Source: Halomonas sp. (lineage in GTDB: Bacteria > Pseudomonadota > Gammaproteobacteria > Pseudomonadales > Halomonadaceae). Taken from it: DNA of 8,518 bases. Below, one piece after another: positions 1 through 5,894 of the stretch (position 1 is the first letter of the stretch; every line of letters starts with the position of its first letter). The notes under the pieces were generated by a model, which saw only the letters and a program-made list of their open reading frames with translations, ran no database searches and had not been told where the DNA came from. The stretch spans positions 1 to 8,518 of the forward strand of contig SKVX01000055.1 of assembly GCA_007129225.1 (NCBI GenBank), given 5' to 3'. Position numbers and translations under genes: made by a program.

Positions 1-75
1 CTCGGCGAAGCGACAGAAGTCGAGGTCATCAATCACACCTTGGTAGGCCGGCAGGGGCCGGCAAAATCACATTGA
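1..75 (+). other. Possible gene end cut by the left edge (uncertain)
   Basis: Read from base 1 in frame 1 on the plus strand, 24 codons are open and end at a TGA at 73-75. The peptide contains EVEVINHTLVG, which looks protein-like, so this could be the C-terminus of a gene entering from the left. The alternative is a minus-strand gene leaving to the left from an ATG at 29-27, with an AAGG at 41-38 placed 8 bases before it. The two readings exclude each other as real coding, the segment is too short to recognise a family, and neither may be right. Confidence 0.2.
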
Positions 76-170
76 GGCATCCCCGACGCAATAGTACGGT
101 CGGGCGCGCTGCGCTTATCGATGGCCATCATTGGCCGAAGGGCAGAGCGAGTCACGGTATCGGGGACGCC
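76..170. repeat. Widely spaced inverted repeat
   Basis: The arms GGCATCCCCGA (76-86) and TCGGGGACGCC (160-170) are reverse complements except for one mismatch (A against C), 11 bases each, separated by 73 bases. A 10-bp perfect palindrome, GATGGCCATC, lies inside at 120-129. No coding region explains it. It could be a structured RNA, the remnant of a small mobile element, or chance in GC-rich DNA. I see no obvious target-site duplication at its ends. Confidence 0.35.
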
Positions 171-370
171 GGTCGCACCTGGCATCCGGTTCGCGCCCTG
201 GAGCTTGCGAACCGCTAAGGCGACCTTTCTGCGCCGATGTCACCGGTTGGCGGCATCTAATGGCGCTCCATCTTCACATCTCGGACACTGTCGGTAGATG
301 ACCGCAGGTCTCGGTGATTCGGCTCGGGCAACTTCAGCACCGGCGAATCGTCATGATGGCGGGGTCAGCA

Positions 371-431
371 CATGCGAGGAGGGCGCATGCTACCATCGGT
401 GCATCTTCCTGGCCAGTACTTTCAACGCTAA
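371..431 (+). other. Hairpin with AGGAGGG loop and 14-codon leader-type ORF
   Basis: CATGCG (371-376) and CGCATG (384-389) form a perfect 6-bp stem whose 7-base loop is AGGAGGG, a strong Shine-Dalgarno sequence. The right arm contains an ATG (387-389) that opens a 14-codon frame, MLPSVHLPGQYFQR, ending with TAA at 429-431, 33 bases before the yaiI ATG. The spacing from the SD to this ATG is only 3-4 bases. This could be a translated leader peptide or a fold that hides a ribosome site. Equally it may be chance; nothing else supports expression. Confidence 0.2.
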
Positions 432-464
432 CGGTCATCTACCTCTCATCCAAGGAGCCTGCCA

Positions 465-914
465 ATGCCAACCCTGTGGGTCGATGCCGACGCCTGTCCC
501 AAGGTCGCCCGTGACATCATCGTGCGCGCCGCCGAGCGCACCGACACTCCCACCTGGTTCGTGGCCAACCATACGATTCCGCTGCCACCCTCGCGCTGCG
601 TCAAGTCGCTGGCGGTGAGCCATGGCTTCGACGCCGCCGACAACGAGATCGTGGCCCGCATCGCCTCCGGCGACCTGCTGCTCACCTCCGACCTGCCGCT
701 GGCCCTGGAGGCCATCGAAAAAGGCGCGGCGGTCATGACCACACGTGGCGAAATGCTCGACAAGGGCAATATCAAGGCGCGGGTACAGATGCGGGATTTC
801 ATGGAGACGCTGCGCGCCAGCGGCGAACACACCGGCGGCCCCAAGGGCTATAGCGACACCGACCGGCGCGAGTTCGCCAATGCGCTGGACAGGTGGCTGG
901 CGAAGCAGCGTTAA
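465..914 (+). CDS. yaiI: YaiI/YqxD family (DUF188) protein
   Basis: A 149-residue protein of the YaiI/YqxD family (DUF188), a PIN-like nuclease fold whose cellular role is not established. The family's N-terminal signature is clear: WVDADACP (residues 5-12, with acidic D7 and D9), then ADNEIV (58-63), TSDLPLA..AIEKGAA (74-89), and near the end MRDFMETLRASGEHTGGP (109-126). Length and motif order match E. coli YaiI end to end, so the gene is intact. The start is well fixed: AAGGAG at 452-457 lies 7 bases before the ATG. The product has no signal peptide or membrane segment and should be cytoplasmic. It converges on yqjG and overlaps it by 4 bases. No partner gene hints at function. The family call is near certain; any biochemical role is open. 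Confidence 0.95.
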   Translation: MPTLWVDADACPKVARDIIVRAAERTDTPTWFVANHTIPLPPSRCVKSLAVSHGFDAADNEIVARIASGDLLLTSDLPLALEAIEKGAAVMTTRGEMLDKGNIKARVQMRDFMETLRASGEHTGGPKGYSDTDRREFANALDRWLAKQR

Positions 915-1915
915 CCCTTCTCTCGGATCCCCTTCCCCGCCAGGCGCTCGCGGTCGTGGGGGCGGTCGAGCTCGAGCAGCGGGCCTGCCGGCACGATGCG
1001 CGTCGGGTTGATGGTGTCGTGGCTGTAGTAGTAGTGGCGCTTGATATGCGCGAAGTCCACCGTGTCGGCGATACCCGGCCACTGGTAGAGCTCGCGCAGG
1101 TAGTTCGAGAGATTCGGGTAGTCCTCGATGCGGCGCAGGTTGCACTTGAAGTGACCGTGATAGACGGCATCGAAGCGCACCAGGGTGGTGAACAGGCGAA
1201 TATCGGCCTCGGTAAACCATTCGCCGGCCAGGTAGCGATTCTCGGCAAGTCTCGCCTCCATGCGATCCAGCGACTCGAACAACGCCAGCACGTGCTTCTC
1301 GTACACGGCCTGCTCGGTGGCAAAGCCCGACTTGTAGACGCCGTTATTGATGTGGTCGTAGACATCGTCGTTGACCGCATCGATGGTCTCGCGCAGGTCG
1401 GCCGGGTAGAAGTCCAGCCGGTTGCCGGTCAAGTCATCGAAGGCATCGTTGAACATGCGCACCAGCTCGGCAGACTCGTTGTTGACGATGCGACCTTCCT
1501 GCTTGTCCCACAGCGCCGGCACCGTCACCCGCCCCGTGTAGCGGGGGTCGGTCATGGTGTAGAGCTCATGGTGAAAGGAAACGCCGTTGACGGGGTCACC
1601 GCTCGAATCTTCCTGTCGGTCATAGGTCCAGCCCTGGTCCAGCATCAGGGGGCTGACGTAGGACATGCCGATGAGCGAATCCAGCGACTTGAGGCGCCGC
1701 AGGATCAGGGTGCGATGCGCCCAGGGGCAGGCCAGCGAGACATAGAGGTGGTAGCGACCCGCCTCAGCGGGAAGCCCCGGCTGCCCCTCGGGTCCGGCAC
1801 CGCCATCCGCGGTGACCCAGTCACGAAGCTTGGCCGACTCCCTGACGAATTCGCCGCCATGCTTCTTGGTGTCGTACCACTGGTCTTGCCACTTGCCGTC
1901 GATCAAAAGGCCCAT
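911..1915 (-). CDS. yqjG: Glutathionyl-hydroquinone reductase (YqjG/ECM4-type GST)
   Basis: A 334-residue xi-class glutathione transferase that reduces glutathionyl-hydroquinones to hydroquinones with glutathione, a cytosolic step in dealing with quinones. Near the N-terminus it carries YVSLACPWAHRTL (58-70) with the catalytic Cys63, the same position as in E. coli YqjG. The thioredoxin-fold VPALWD with its cis-Pro (132-137), NNESAE (145-150) for glutathione contact, NNGVYKSGFAT (190-200) with Tyr194, and HYYYSHDTINPT (294-305) near the C-terminus all follow the family. I chose the ATG at 1915 because MGLLIDGKW matches the family N-terminus and GGGAG lies 6 bases upstream. A longer frame reaches 2041, but it would run into the LysR gene and add 42 residues foreign to the family. 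It lies 89 bases downstream of the LysR gene on the same strand, so it may be co-transcribed or have its own promoter. Confidence 0.95.
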   Translation of the reverse strand: MGLLIDGKWQDQWYDTKKHGGEFVRESAKLRDWVTADGGAGPEGQPGLPAEAGRYHLYVSLACPWAHRTLILRRLKSLDSLIGMSYVSPLMLDQGWTYDRQEDSSGDPVNGVSFHHELYTMTDPRYTGRVTVPALWDKQEGRIVNNESAELVRMFNDAFDDLTGNRLDFYPADLRETIDAVNDDVYDHINNGVYKSGFATEQAVYEKHVLALFESLDRMEARLAENRYLAGEWFTEADIRLFTTLVRFDAVYHGHFKCNLRRIEDYPNLSNYLRELYQWPGIADTVDFAHIKRHYYYSHDTINPTRIVPAGPLLELDRPHDRERLAGKGIREKG

Positions 1916-1921
1916 GCTGGA

Positions 1922-1926
1922 CTCCC
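1922..1926 (-). promoter_or_regulatory. Ribosome binding site that fixes the yqjG start
   Basis: On the minus strand GGGAG (1926-1922) lies 6 bases upstream of the ATG at 1915-1913. It supports the 334-residue start over the longer in-frame start at 2041, which overlaps the 3' end of the LysR gene. Confidence 0.7.
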
Positions 1927-1947
1927 GGTCAGAGATTGTGTCTGCCC

Positions 1948-1977
1948 TCAGATTAAGCTGATTTTCTCGACGCTCAA
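1948..1977 (-). promoter_or_regulatory. Candidate promoter/operator before yqjG
   Basis: On the minus strand TTGAGC (1977-1972) is followed after 16 bases by TAATCT (1955-1950), a weak -35/-10 pair about 35 bases before the yqjG ATG. Overlapping it is an imperfect 14-bp palindrome at 1948-1961 with arms TCAG and CTGA; 6 of its 7 pairs match. Its minus strand contains GCTTAA, a hexamer also found in the inverted repeat of the LysR/pirin gap. A second site for the same regulator is possible but unproven. Confidence 0.25.
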
Positions 1978-2004
1978 GTGCAGTTTCTGGCCGCATCCAT
2001 ACGA

Positions 2005-2922
2005 CTATATCGAATGATCCATCTCTTCTTCCGCAGGACACTCGCTGGCAACCGCACCATGCAGCGCTTCGGCCAGGGCATGGGTCGCCGGCCCGGCACG
2101 ATCCCGGTCACGAAAAATCAATTGTATGGGAATTTCCCGAACGCCGCCGGCAGCCAATGGCAGGGCCTTTATCTTGCCCGCCGCCATATCCGCTGCGATG
2201 CGGGTGTCCGGCAACCAGGCAAAGCCGAGGCACCGCCGCACCATGTCGATCGAGGTTTCCAGGTGGCTGACGGTCCAGCGCTGCTCGGCCTTGAGCCAAC
2301 CGGCGTCCATCGACTGGCGCAGCGCCGAGTCCCGCACCACCACCTGGCGATGGCGCAGCAGGTCGCGCAGGTCTAGCTGTCGATTCAGCAGATGCAGCGG
2401 ATGTTCAGGGTGGGCCACGGCGATGAAGCGCACCTGGGCCAGCAGTTCGCCGAGAAACCCCTGTGCAGCGAGGCCGGAAATCACCAGGTCCGCGCGGCCA
2501 TCGTAGAGCATCTCGACGCCCCCATTGAGCACCGTCTCATGCAGTTGCACCCGCACATGGGGATAAGCGGCAGAGAAGCGTCGCAGCGCCACCGCCAGCG
2601 CCTGGGGAGGAAATATCTGGTCGACTGCCACCACCACTTCTGCCTCGAGACCTTCCGACAACCGCCCTGCCACATCCTCCAGCGCCTCGGCACTCTCGAT
2701 CAACTGCCGGGCCCGACGCAGCAGCATCTCACCGGCTTCGGTGAGCCTCACTTGCCGCCCGACAGGCTCCAGCACCTGCACGCCTAGCTGCTGCTCCAGC
2801 TTGTGTACCGCATGATTGAGCGTCGACGGGCTCTTGTGCACCACTTCGGCAGCTCGTGCAAAGCCGCCGTGGTCCACCACTGCCGCCAGCATCTGCCATT
2901 GGGCCAGGGTGACGCGGGACAT
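2005..2922 (-). CDS. LysR-type transcriptional regulator
   Basis: A 305-residue LysR-family DNA-binding regulator. The N-terminal winged helix-turn-helix is clear at about residues 5-65: GGFARAAEVVHKSPSTLNHA (19-38) is the helix-turn-helix, followed by KLEQQLGVQVLEP and LTEAGEMLL. A linker helix (about 66-90) leads to the periplasmic-binding-protein-like effector domain (about 92-290), including DGRADLVISG (141-150). Length is typical. The start is supported by GAGG 9 bases upstream. It is divergent from the pirin gene across 99 bases, the usual arrangement for a LysR regulator and its target, and lies just upstream of yqjG on the same strand. The overall style resembles E. coli YhaJ, whose gene also lies near yqjG and a pirin gene. 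The inducer cannot be read from sequence; a quinone or aromatic compound would fit the neighbours. Confidence 0.93.
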   Translation of the reverse strand: MSRVTLAQWQMLAAVVDHGGFARAAEVVHKSPSTLNHAVHKLEQQLGVQVLEPVGRQVRLTEAGEMLLRRARQLIESAEALEDVAGRLSEGLEAEVVVAVDQIFPPQALAVALRRFSAAYPHVRVQLHETVLNGGVEMLYDGRADLVISGLAAQGFLGELLAQVRFIAVAHPEHPLHLLNRQLDLRDLLRHRQVVVRDSALRQSMDAGWLKAEQRWTVSHLETSIDMVRRCLGFAWLPDTRIAADMAAGKIKALPLAAGGVREIPIQLIFRDRDRAGPATHALAEALHGAVASECPAEEEMDHSI

Positions 2923-2958
2923 TTTCGATTTCCTCGAATGAATATTGCAAAACTATGC

Positions 2959-2980
2959 GCTTAAGTTTCGAAAATTACGC
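2959..2980. promoter_or_regulatory. Candidate LysR operator (imperfect inverted repeat)
   Basis: A dyad centred between 2969 and 2970 has a perfect 8-bp core, TTTCGAAA (2966-2973), flanked by pairing TTA/TAA-type and GC/GC bases. In all, 9 of 11 base pairs match across 22 bp. It lies near the middle of the divergent gap and covers the expected -35 zone of the pirin promoter, as an activator or autorepressor site of a LysR protein would. It also contains a T-N11-A spacing (2962 to 2974). A related ATTTTCGA lies at 2921-2928, overlapping the regulator's start codon. Confidence 0.5.
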
Positions 2981-2988
2981 CCTAGAAT
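2961..2988 (+). promoter_or_regulatory. Candidate pirin promoter
   Basis: TAGAAT at 2983-2988 matches 5 of 6 bases of the sigma-70 -10 consensus. The best -35 at proper distance is TTAAGT (2961-2966, 16-base spacer), a poor match. A weak -35 overlapped by a dyad suits activator dependence. The predicted transcript would start near 2995, leaving a short leader that contains GGAG at 3010-3013, 8 bases before the pirin ATG. Confidence 0.35.
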
Positions 2989-3021
2989 GCCAGTTATATC
3001 CCCGACACTGGAGCCACTCCC

Positions 3022-3873
3022 ATGGCCGCCACCCTCAAGACCCGCCGCATCGCCAACCTGATGCGCAGCCAGCCCAGCCAGGACGGCGACGGGGTGAAGA
3101 TCCAGCGCATCCACGAGTTCGGTGGTGGCCTGGACCCCTTCCTGATGATCGATGAGCTGGGGTCCGACAGCCCCGACGACTATATCGGCGGCTTCCCCCC
3201 CCACCCCCATCGCGGCATCCAGACCCTGACCTATATCCTCCATGGCGGACTCACCCACGAGGATCATCTCGACCATGTGAGCACCATTCGCGCCGGCGAC
3301 GCCCAGTGGATGCACACCGGGCGGGGTATCGTGCACTCCGAAATGCCCCTGACCGACAGCCAGGGCCTTCACGGCTTCCAGCTCTGGCTCAACCTGGCCG
3401 CCAGGGACAAGCTCAGCCCAGCCACCTACCGGGACATTCGCAGTCACGAAATGCCGCATCTCCAGGGCGACCGGGCAGAGCTGATAGCGCTGGGTGGCCA
3501 CTGGCAGATCGAAGGCGGGGATGCCGTGGAAGGACCGCTGGATGCCCTGGCAGGCAAAGGTGCCGTGGGTCACGCCCGGCTCGCCGCCGGTGGCACCCTG
3601 AACCTGATCATGGCCGACGAAACTCTCGCGGTTTATGTCTTCGAAGGTGAGCTTATGATCGACGGACAGGCCGTCGGAGCAGGACAACTGGCACGCCTCG
3701 GTGACGGTCAGTTGCTGTCCCTGCATAGCCAGGATGGCGCCCAGTGCCTGATTCTTGCCGGCACGCCCCACCGCGAACCCATCGTGCACTATGGTCCCTT
3801 CGTGATGAACCATCCTAGTGAGATCGAGCAGGCCCTGGCGGACTATCGCAACGGCACCTTCACCGCCACCTGA
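3022..3873 (+). CDS. Pirin family protein (bicupin)
   Basis: A 283-residue pirin, a two-domain cupin with one metal site in the N-terminal domain. The metal ligands are all present: FPPHPHRG gives His61 and His63 (58-65), and GRGIVHSEMP gives His105 and Glu107 (100-109), matching the three His and one Glu of human pirin and bacterial YhhW. The N-terminal FGGGLDPFLMIDEL (33-46) and HGFQLWLNL (117-125) are also typical. The second cupin (about 150-280) lacks such ligands, as usual. Members can act as quercetin 2,3-dioxygenases or redox-dependent regulators, and the sequence does not tell which. The protein is cytoplasmic with no signal peptide. It is divergent from the LysR gene and probably its target. 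An 8-C run lies within the codons for the metal motif. The start ATG has GGAG 8 bases upstream. Confidence 0.93.
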   Translation: MAATLKTRRIANLMRSQPSQDGDGVKIQRIHEFGGGLDPFLMIDELGSDSPDDYIGGFPPHPHRGIQTLTYILHGGLTHEDHLDHVSTIRAGDAQWMHTGRGIVHSEMPLTDSQGLHGFQLWLNLAARDKLSPATYRDIRSHEMPHLQGDRAELIALGGHWQIEGGDAVEGPLDALAGKGAVGHARLAAGGTLNLIMADETLAVYVFEGELMIDGQAVGAGQLARLGDGQLLSLHSQDGAQCLILAGTPHREPIVHYGPFVMNHPSEIEQALADYRNGTFTAT

Positions 3874-3903
3874 TGCCGCCAGGCGCACCGGCCTCGTCCC
3901 CCG

Positions 3904-3940
3904 CCCCCAGTCCAAGTGCCGGAGAGGGGGTTGTCTTTTC
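3904..3940 (+). terminator. Probable terminator after pirin
   Basis: CCCCC (3904-3908) pairs with GGGGG (3926-3930). A second short stem, TCC (3911-3913) with GGA (3921-3923), lies inside it beyond a 2x2 internal loop. The T-rich tail TTGTCTTTTC follows at once (3931-3940). It lies about 30 bases after the pirin stop. The broken stem makes it only a moderate candidate. Confidence 0.45.
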
Positions 3941-3950
3941 CGGCCCGTTG

Positions 3951-3977
3951 CCGTTCAATGAAAACATTGAGGAACGG
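3951..3977. other. Hairpin with AAAA loop in the MepM leader region
   Basis: TCAATG (3955-3960) pairs perfectly with CATTGA (3965-3970) around an AAAA loop. Beyond a 3-base bulge (3971-3973), CCGT (3951-3954) pairs with ACGG (3974-3977), giving a 10-bp stem in total. No T-run follows on either strand, so it does not look like a classical terminator. It could be an RNA structure, a transcript 3' end stabiliser or a protein-binding dyad. Confidence 0.4.
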
Positions 3978-3996
3978 TGTTCGAAAATAGTGACAT

Positions 3997-4030
3997 GACC
4001 CGGAGAGGATCGGGAATTCTCCCGGGGGTC
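3997..4030. other. Nested GC-rich hairpin in the MepM leader region
   Basis: CGGGA (4011-4015) and TCCCG (4020-4024) form a 5-bp stem with a 4-base loop ATTC. GACCC (3997-4001) and GGGTC (4026-4030) can close an outer stem around it, with unpaired bases between on the left side. It directly abuts the next hairpin at 4031. Confidence 0.35.
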
Positions 4031-4057
4031 CCTAGCTGTATATTTCTACAGTCTAGG
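4031..4057. other. Strong 10-bp hairpin in the MepM leader region
   Basis: CCTAGCTGTA (4031-4040) pairs with TACAG (4047-4051) and CTAGG (4053-4057), leaving a 6-base loop TATTTC and a single bulged T at 4052. All ten pairs are Watson-Crick. It is the best-formed of four stem-loops between the pirin terminator and the MepM start. No T-tract follows. Confidence 0.5.
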
Positions 4058-4069
4058 AATGCCATATAT

Positions 4070-4089
4070 CATGGGTTAAGGTTCCCATG
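4070..4089. other. Hairpin just before the AT-rich MepM start region
   Basis: CATGGG (4070-4075) pairs with CCCATG (4084-4089) around an 8-base loop TTAAGGTT. It is followed by an AT-rich stretch (4091-4119) that contains TTTATAT twice, at 4094-4100 and 4113-4119, 19 bases apart. TATATT (4096-4101) could be a -10 element but no convincing -35 is placed for it. Confidence 0.35.
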
Positions 4090-4130
4090 CCTCTTTATAT
4101 TCATGTCACTTATTTATATGGCCAAACACC

Positions 4131-5873
4131 ATGTTGCGAATCCTTCATTCGCTGCCCCGCACGCATAAGTTATTACTGTTACCCGTTGCCACCATGGTCA
4201 CAGTGCTGGGCGCACACAAGATTGTCACTCTCGTCGAGAACACCCAGCGCCAGGGTCAAATACCCGAAACCGTACTCTATCCCCTGGCGCCCGAAACCCA
4301 ACCCGGCCTTCCCTCGCTCAGCAGCGACCGCTACTCGGTAGCCGATGCCATCGAGGTCGCCACCCAGGCCATCGACAACACCCGCGGCTATATCCCCCTT
4401 TCCCAGCTGAAGCCCACCGAGATCATCGATCTCAACGGTGCCGCAGTGGCCGGCGGCGCCCAAGCCCAGGGCGCTCCCGAACGTCTTGCCTCGCCGCCGA
4501 TGATCGAGATGGACGAGACGGTCGCCGCCACCGCACAGGAAGCCTCCAGCGTCGAACTGGTCACCGCCCTGGACTCCGGCGCGCTGCACATGGCCATGGT
4601 CATCGGCACCCTGGCCAGCGGCATGCTGGACGATACCTACACCGATGACGAAGCGCTGGCCGCCAACGCCACCTCCTACGAGGAGTATGACGACGCGGAG
4701 CTGGCGTTCTTCGAGGATGGCCCCATCGTCTTCGAGCACGAAGTCGCCGCCGACGAGCCCTTCGTGCCCGAGTGGCGGACCTATACCGTGCAGCAGGGCG
4801 ACACCTTCGCCGTGCTGGCCCAGAACGAACTGGGCCTCGGCTACAGCGAGGCGATCCGACTGCTGGAAAGCCTGCCGGACCAGCGTGTCCTGACCCACTG
4901 GCGAGCCGGCAACACCTTCGAGTACCAGTTGGATGAGCAGGATCGGCTGATGGCCATGAGGGTCATGAAGAATGCCCGCGAAGGCTTCCTGCTGGAACGC
5001 GAAGAGGAAGGCTTCGATGTGGCCACCATCGAGCGGGCCGGCGAGGCCACGCAGCGACTCTTCGCCGGTAGCGTCAGCGGCAGCTTTGCCCGCTCCGCCC
5101 AGGCCACCGGCCTCTCCAGCACCGAAGTCGCCCAGATCTCACGGCTGCTGGAGAAGAAGCTCGACTTCCGCCGCGATACCCGCCGCGGTGACGAGTTCCA
5201 GGTGTTGATGGAGTCCGACATCATCGACGGTGCCAGCTTCGACTCCCGCATACTGGCGATCCAGTATGAAGGGGCGCGCATGGACCTCACCCTGGTGCGT
5301 AACAGCGCCGACAACAATTACTATACGCCCGACGGCCAGAGCCTCGACCCCGCCTTCAGCCGCTACCCCTTCGAGGGCAGCTATCGCATGAGCTCCAGTT
5401 TCAACCCGCGGCGCACTCACCCGGTCACCGGGCGGGTCAGCCCCCACCGGGGCACCGACTGGGCCATGCCGGTGGGCACGCCGATCCAGGCGCCGGCCGA
5501 TGGTCGCGTCGAGAAGGTCGGGAACCATCCGGTGGCAGGTCGCTACCTGGTGGTTCGCCATGACAACGGCTACCGCACCCGCTACCTGCACCTGTCCCGC
5601 CCACTGGTCAGCCGTGGCGACCGAGTGACGATGGGCGAGCGTATCGCGCTGTCGGGCAATACCGGCCGCAGCACCGGCCCTCACCTGCACTATGAAGTCA
5701 TCGTTAACAACACCGCGGTCGACGCCATGAAGGTAGAGCTGCCGGAAAGCCAGAGCCTTGAGGGTGAACGGCTGATGGCCTTCCAGCAGGAAGCCGAACC
5801 GCTGCTGGCCGTCCTGCGCTCCGGAGAGACCGGCACCGTGGTGGCCCAGGCATCGGGCAGCGACGACGACTGA
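4131..5873 (+). CDS. mepM: MepM-like LysM/M23 peptidoglycan endopeptidase
   Basis: A 580-residue murein DD-endopeptidase of the MepM type, a zinc enzyme that cuts D-Ala-mDAP (4,3) cross-links in the periplasm so that new glycan can be inserted. The N-terminus SLPRTHKLLLLPVATMVTVL (7-26) mirrors the LPRPHR-type signal anchor of E. coli MepM. A long acidic linker follows (119-215), then a LysM/OapA-like domain beginning RTYTVQQGDTF (216-226), the middle domain with GSVSGSFARSAQATGLSS (313-330) and LDFRRDTRRGDEF (344-356), and the M23 domain. Zinc ligands are visible: HRGTD (His439, Asp443) and HLH (His518, His520), with His487 in YLHL nearby. It is about 140 residues longer than E. coli MepM, mainly in the linker. 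The ATG at 4131 gives the family N-terminus but has no recognisable Shine-Dalgarno sequence. A strong terminator follows the gene. Confidence 0.92.
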   Translation: MLRILHSLPRTHKLLLLPVATMVTVLGAHKIVTLVENTQRQGQIPETVLYPLAPETQPGLPSLSSDRYSVADAIEVATQAIDNTRGYIPLSQLKPTEIIDLNGAAVAGGAQAQGAPERLASPPMIEMDETVAATAQEASSVELVTALDSGALHMAMVIGTLASGMLDDTYTDDEALAANATSYEEYDDAELAFFEDGPIVFEHEVAADEPFVPEWRTYTVQQGDTFAVLAQNELGLGYSEAIRLLESLPDQRVLTHWRAGNTFEYQLDEQDRLMAMRVMKNAREGFLLEREEEGFDVATIERAGEATQRLFAGSVSGSFARSAQATGLSSTEVAQISRLLEKKLDFRRDTRRGDEFQVLMESDIIDGASFDSRILAIQYEGARMDLTLVRNSADNNYYTPDGQSLDPAFSRYPFEGSYRMSSSFNPRRTHPVTGRVSPHRGTDWAMPVGTPIQAPADGRVEKVGNHPVAGRYLVVRHDNGYRTRYLHLSRPLVSRGDRVTMGERIALSGNTGRSTGPHLHYEVIVNNTAVDAMKVELPESQSLEGERLMAFQQEAEPLLAVLRSGETGTVVAQASGSDDD

Positions 5874-5894
5874 AGTCGCACCCGTGCCCTATAC

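Larger units (their letters stand above)
76..464. other. Region without a supported gene
   Basis: Plus-strand frames 1 and 3 stay open for about 70 codons each across roughly 3-297. One includes a 58-codon ATG frame at 121-297, but there is no ribosome binding site before it and the peptide resembles no family I know. A weak promoter-like pair, TTCACA (273-278) and TAGATG (295-300) with a 16-base spacer, could serve yaiI; its -10 matches poorly. The remaining content is the inverted repeat at 76-170 and the hairpin and mini-ORF at 371-431, described separately. Confidence 0.5.

Noticed and set aside
121..297. 58-codon plus-strand frame in the gene-free left region
   Set aside because: No ribosome site, Arg/Ala-rich composition as expected from random GC-rich DNA, and no recognisable motif.
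435..1220. Minus-strand 261-codon frame across the end of yaiI and yqjG
   Set aside because: It overlaps two recognised genes in other frames and has no family resemblance.
893..2017. Long plus-strand frame opposite yqjG (374 codons)
   Set aside because: It is the antisense shadow of a clearly recognised enzyme; its peptide resembles no family and the GC-rich third positions explain the lack of stops.
1916..2041. Longer N-terminus for yqjG starting at 2041
   Set aside because: It adds 42 residues foreign to the family, overlaps the LysR 3' end, and the ATG at 1915 has a good ribosome site and the family's MGxLIDG start.
2953..3915. Minus-strand 320-codon frame opposite pirin
   Set aside because: Antisense shadow of pirin, whose metal-binding motifs are all intact on the plus strand.
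3971..3998. GGAAC-type sigma-E promoter before mepM
   Set aside because: GGAACGG is present but no matching -10 lies about 16 bases downstream, and the bases belong to the hairpin at 3951-3977.
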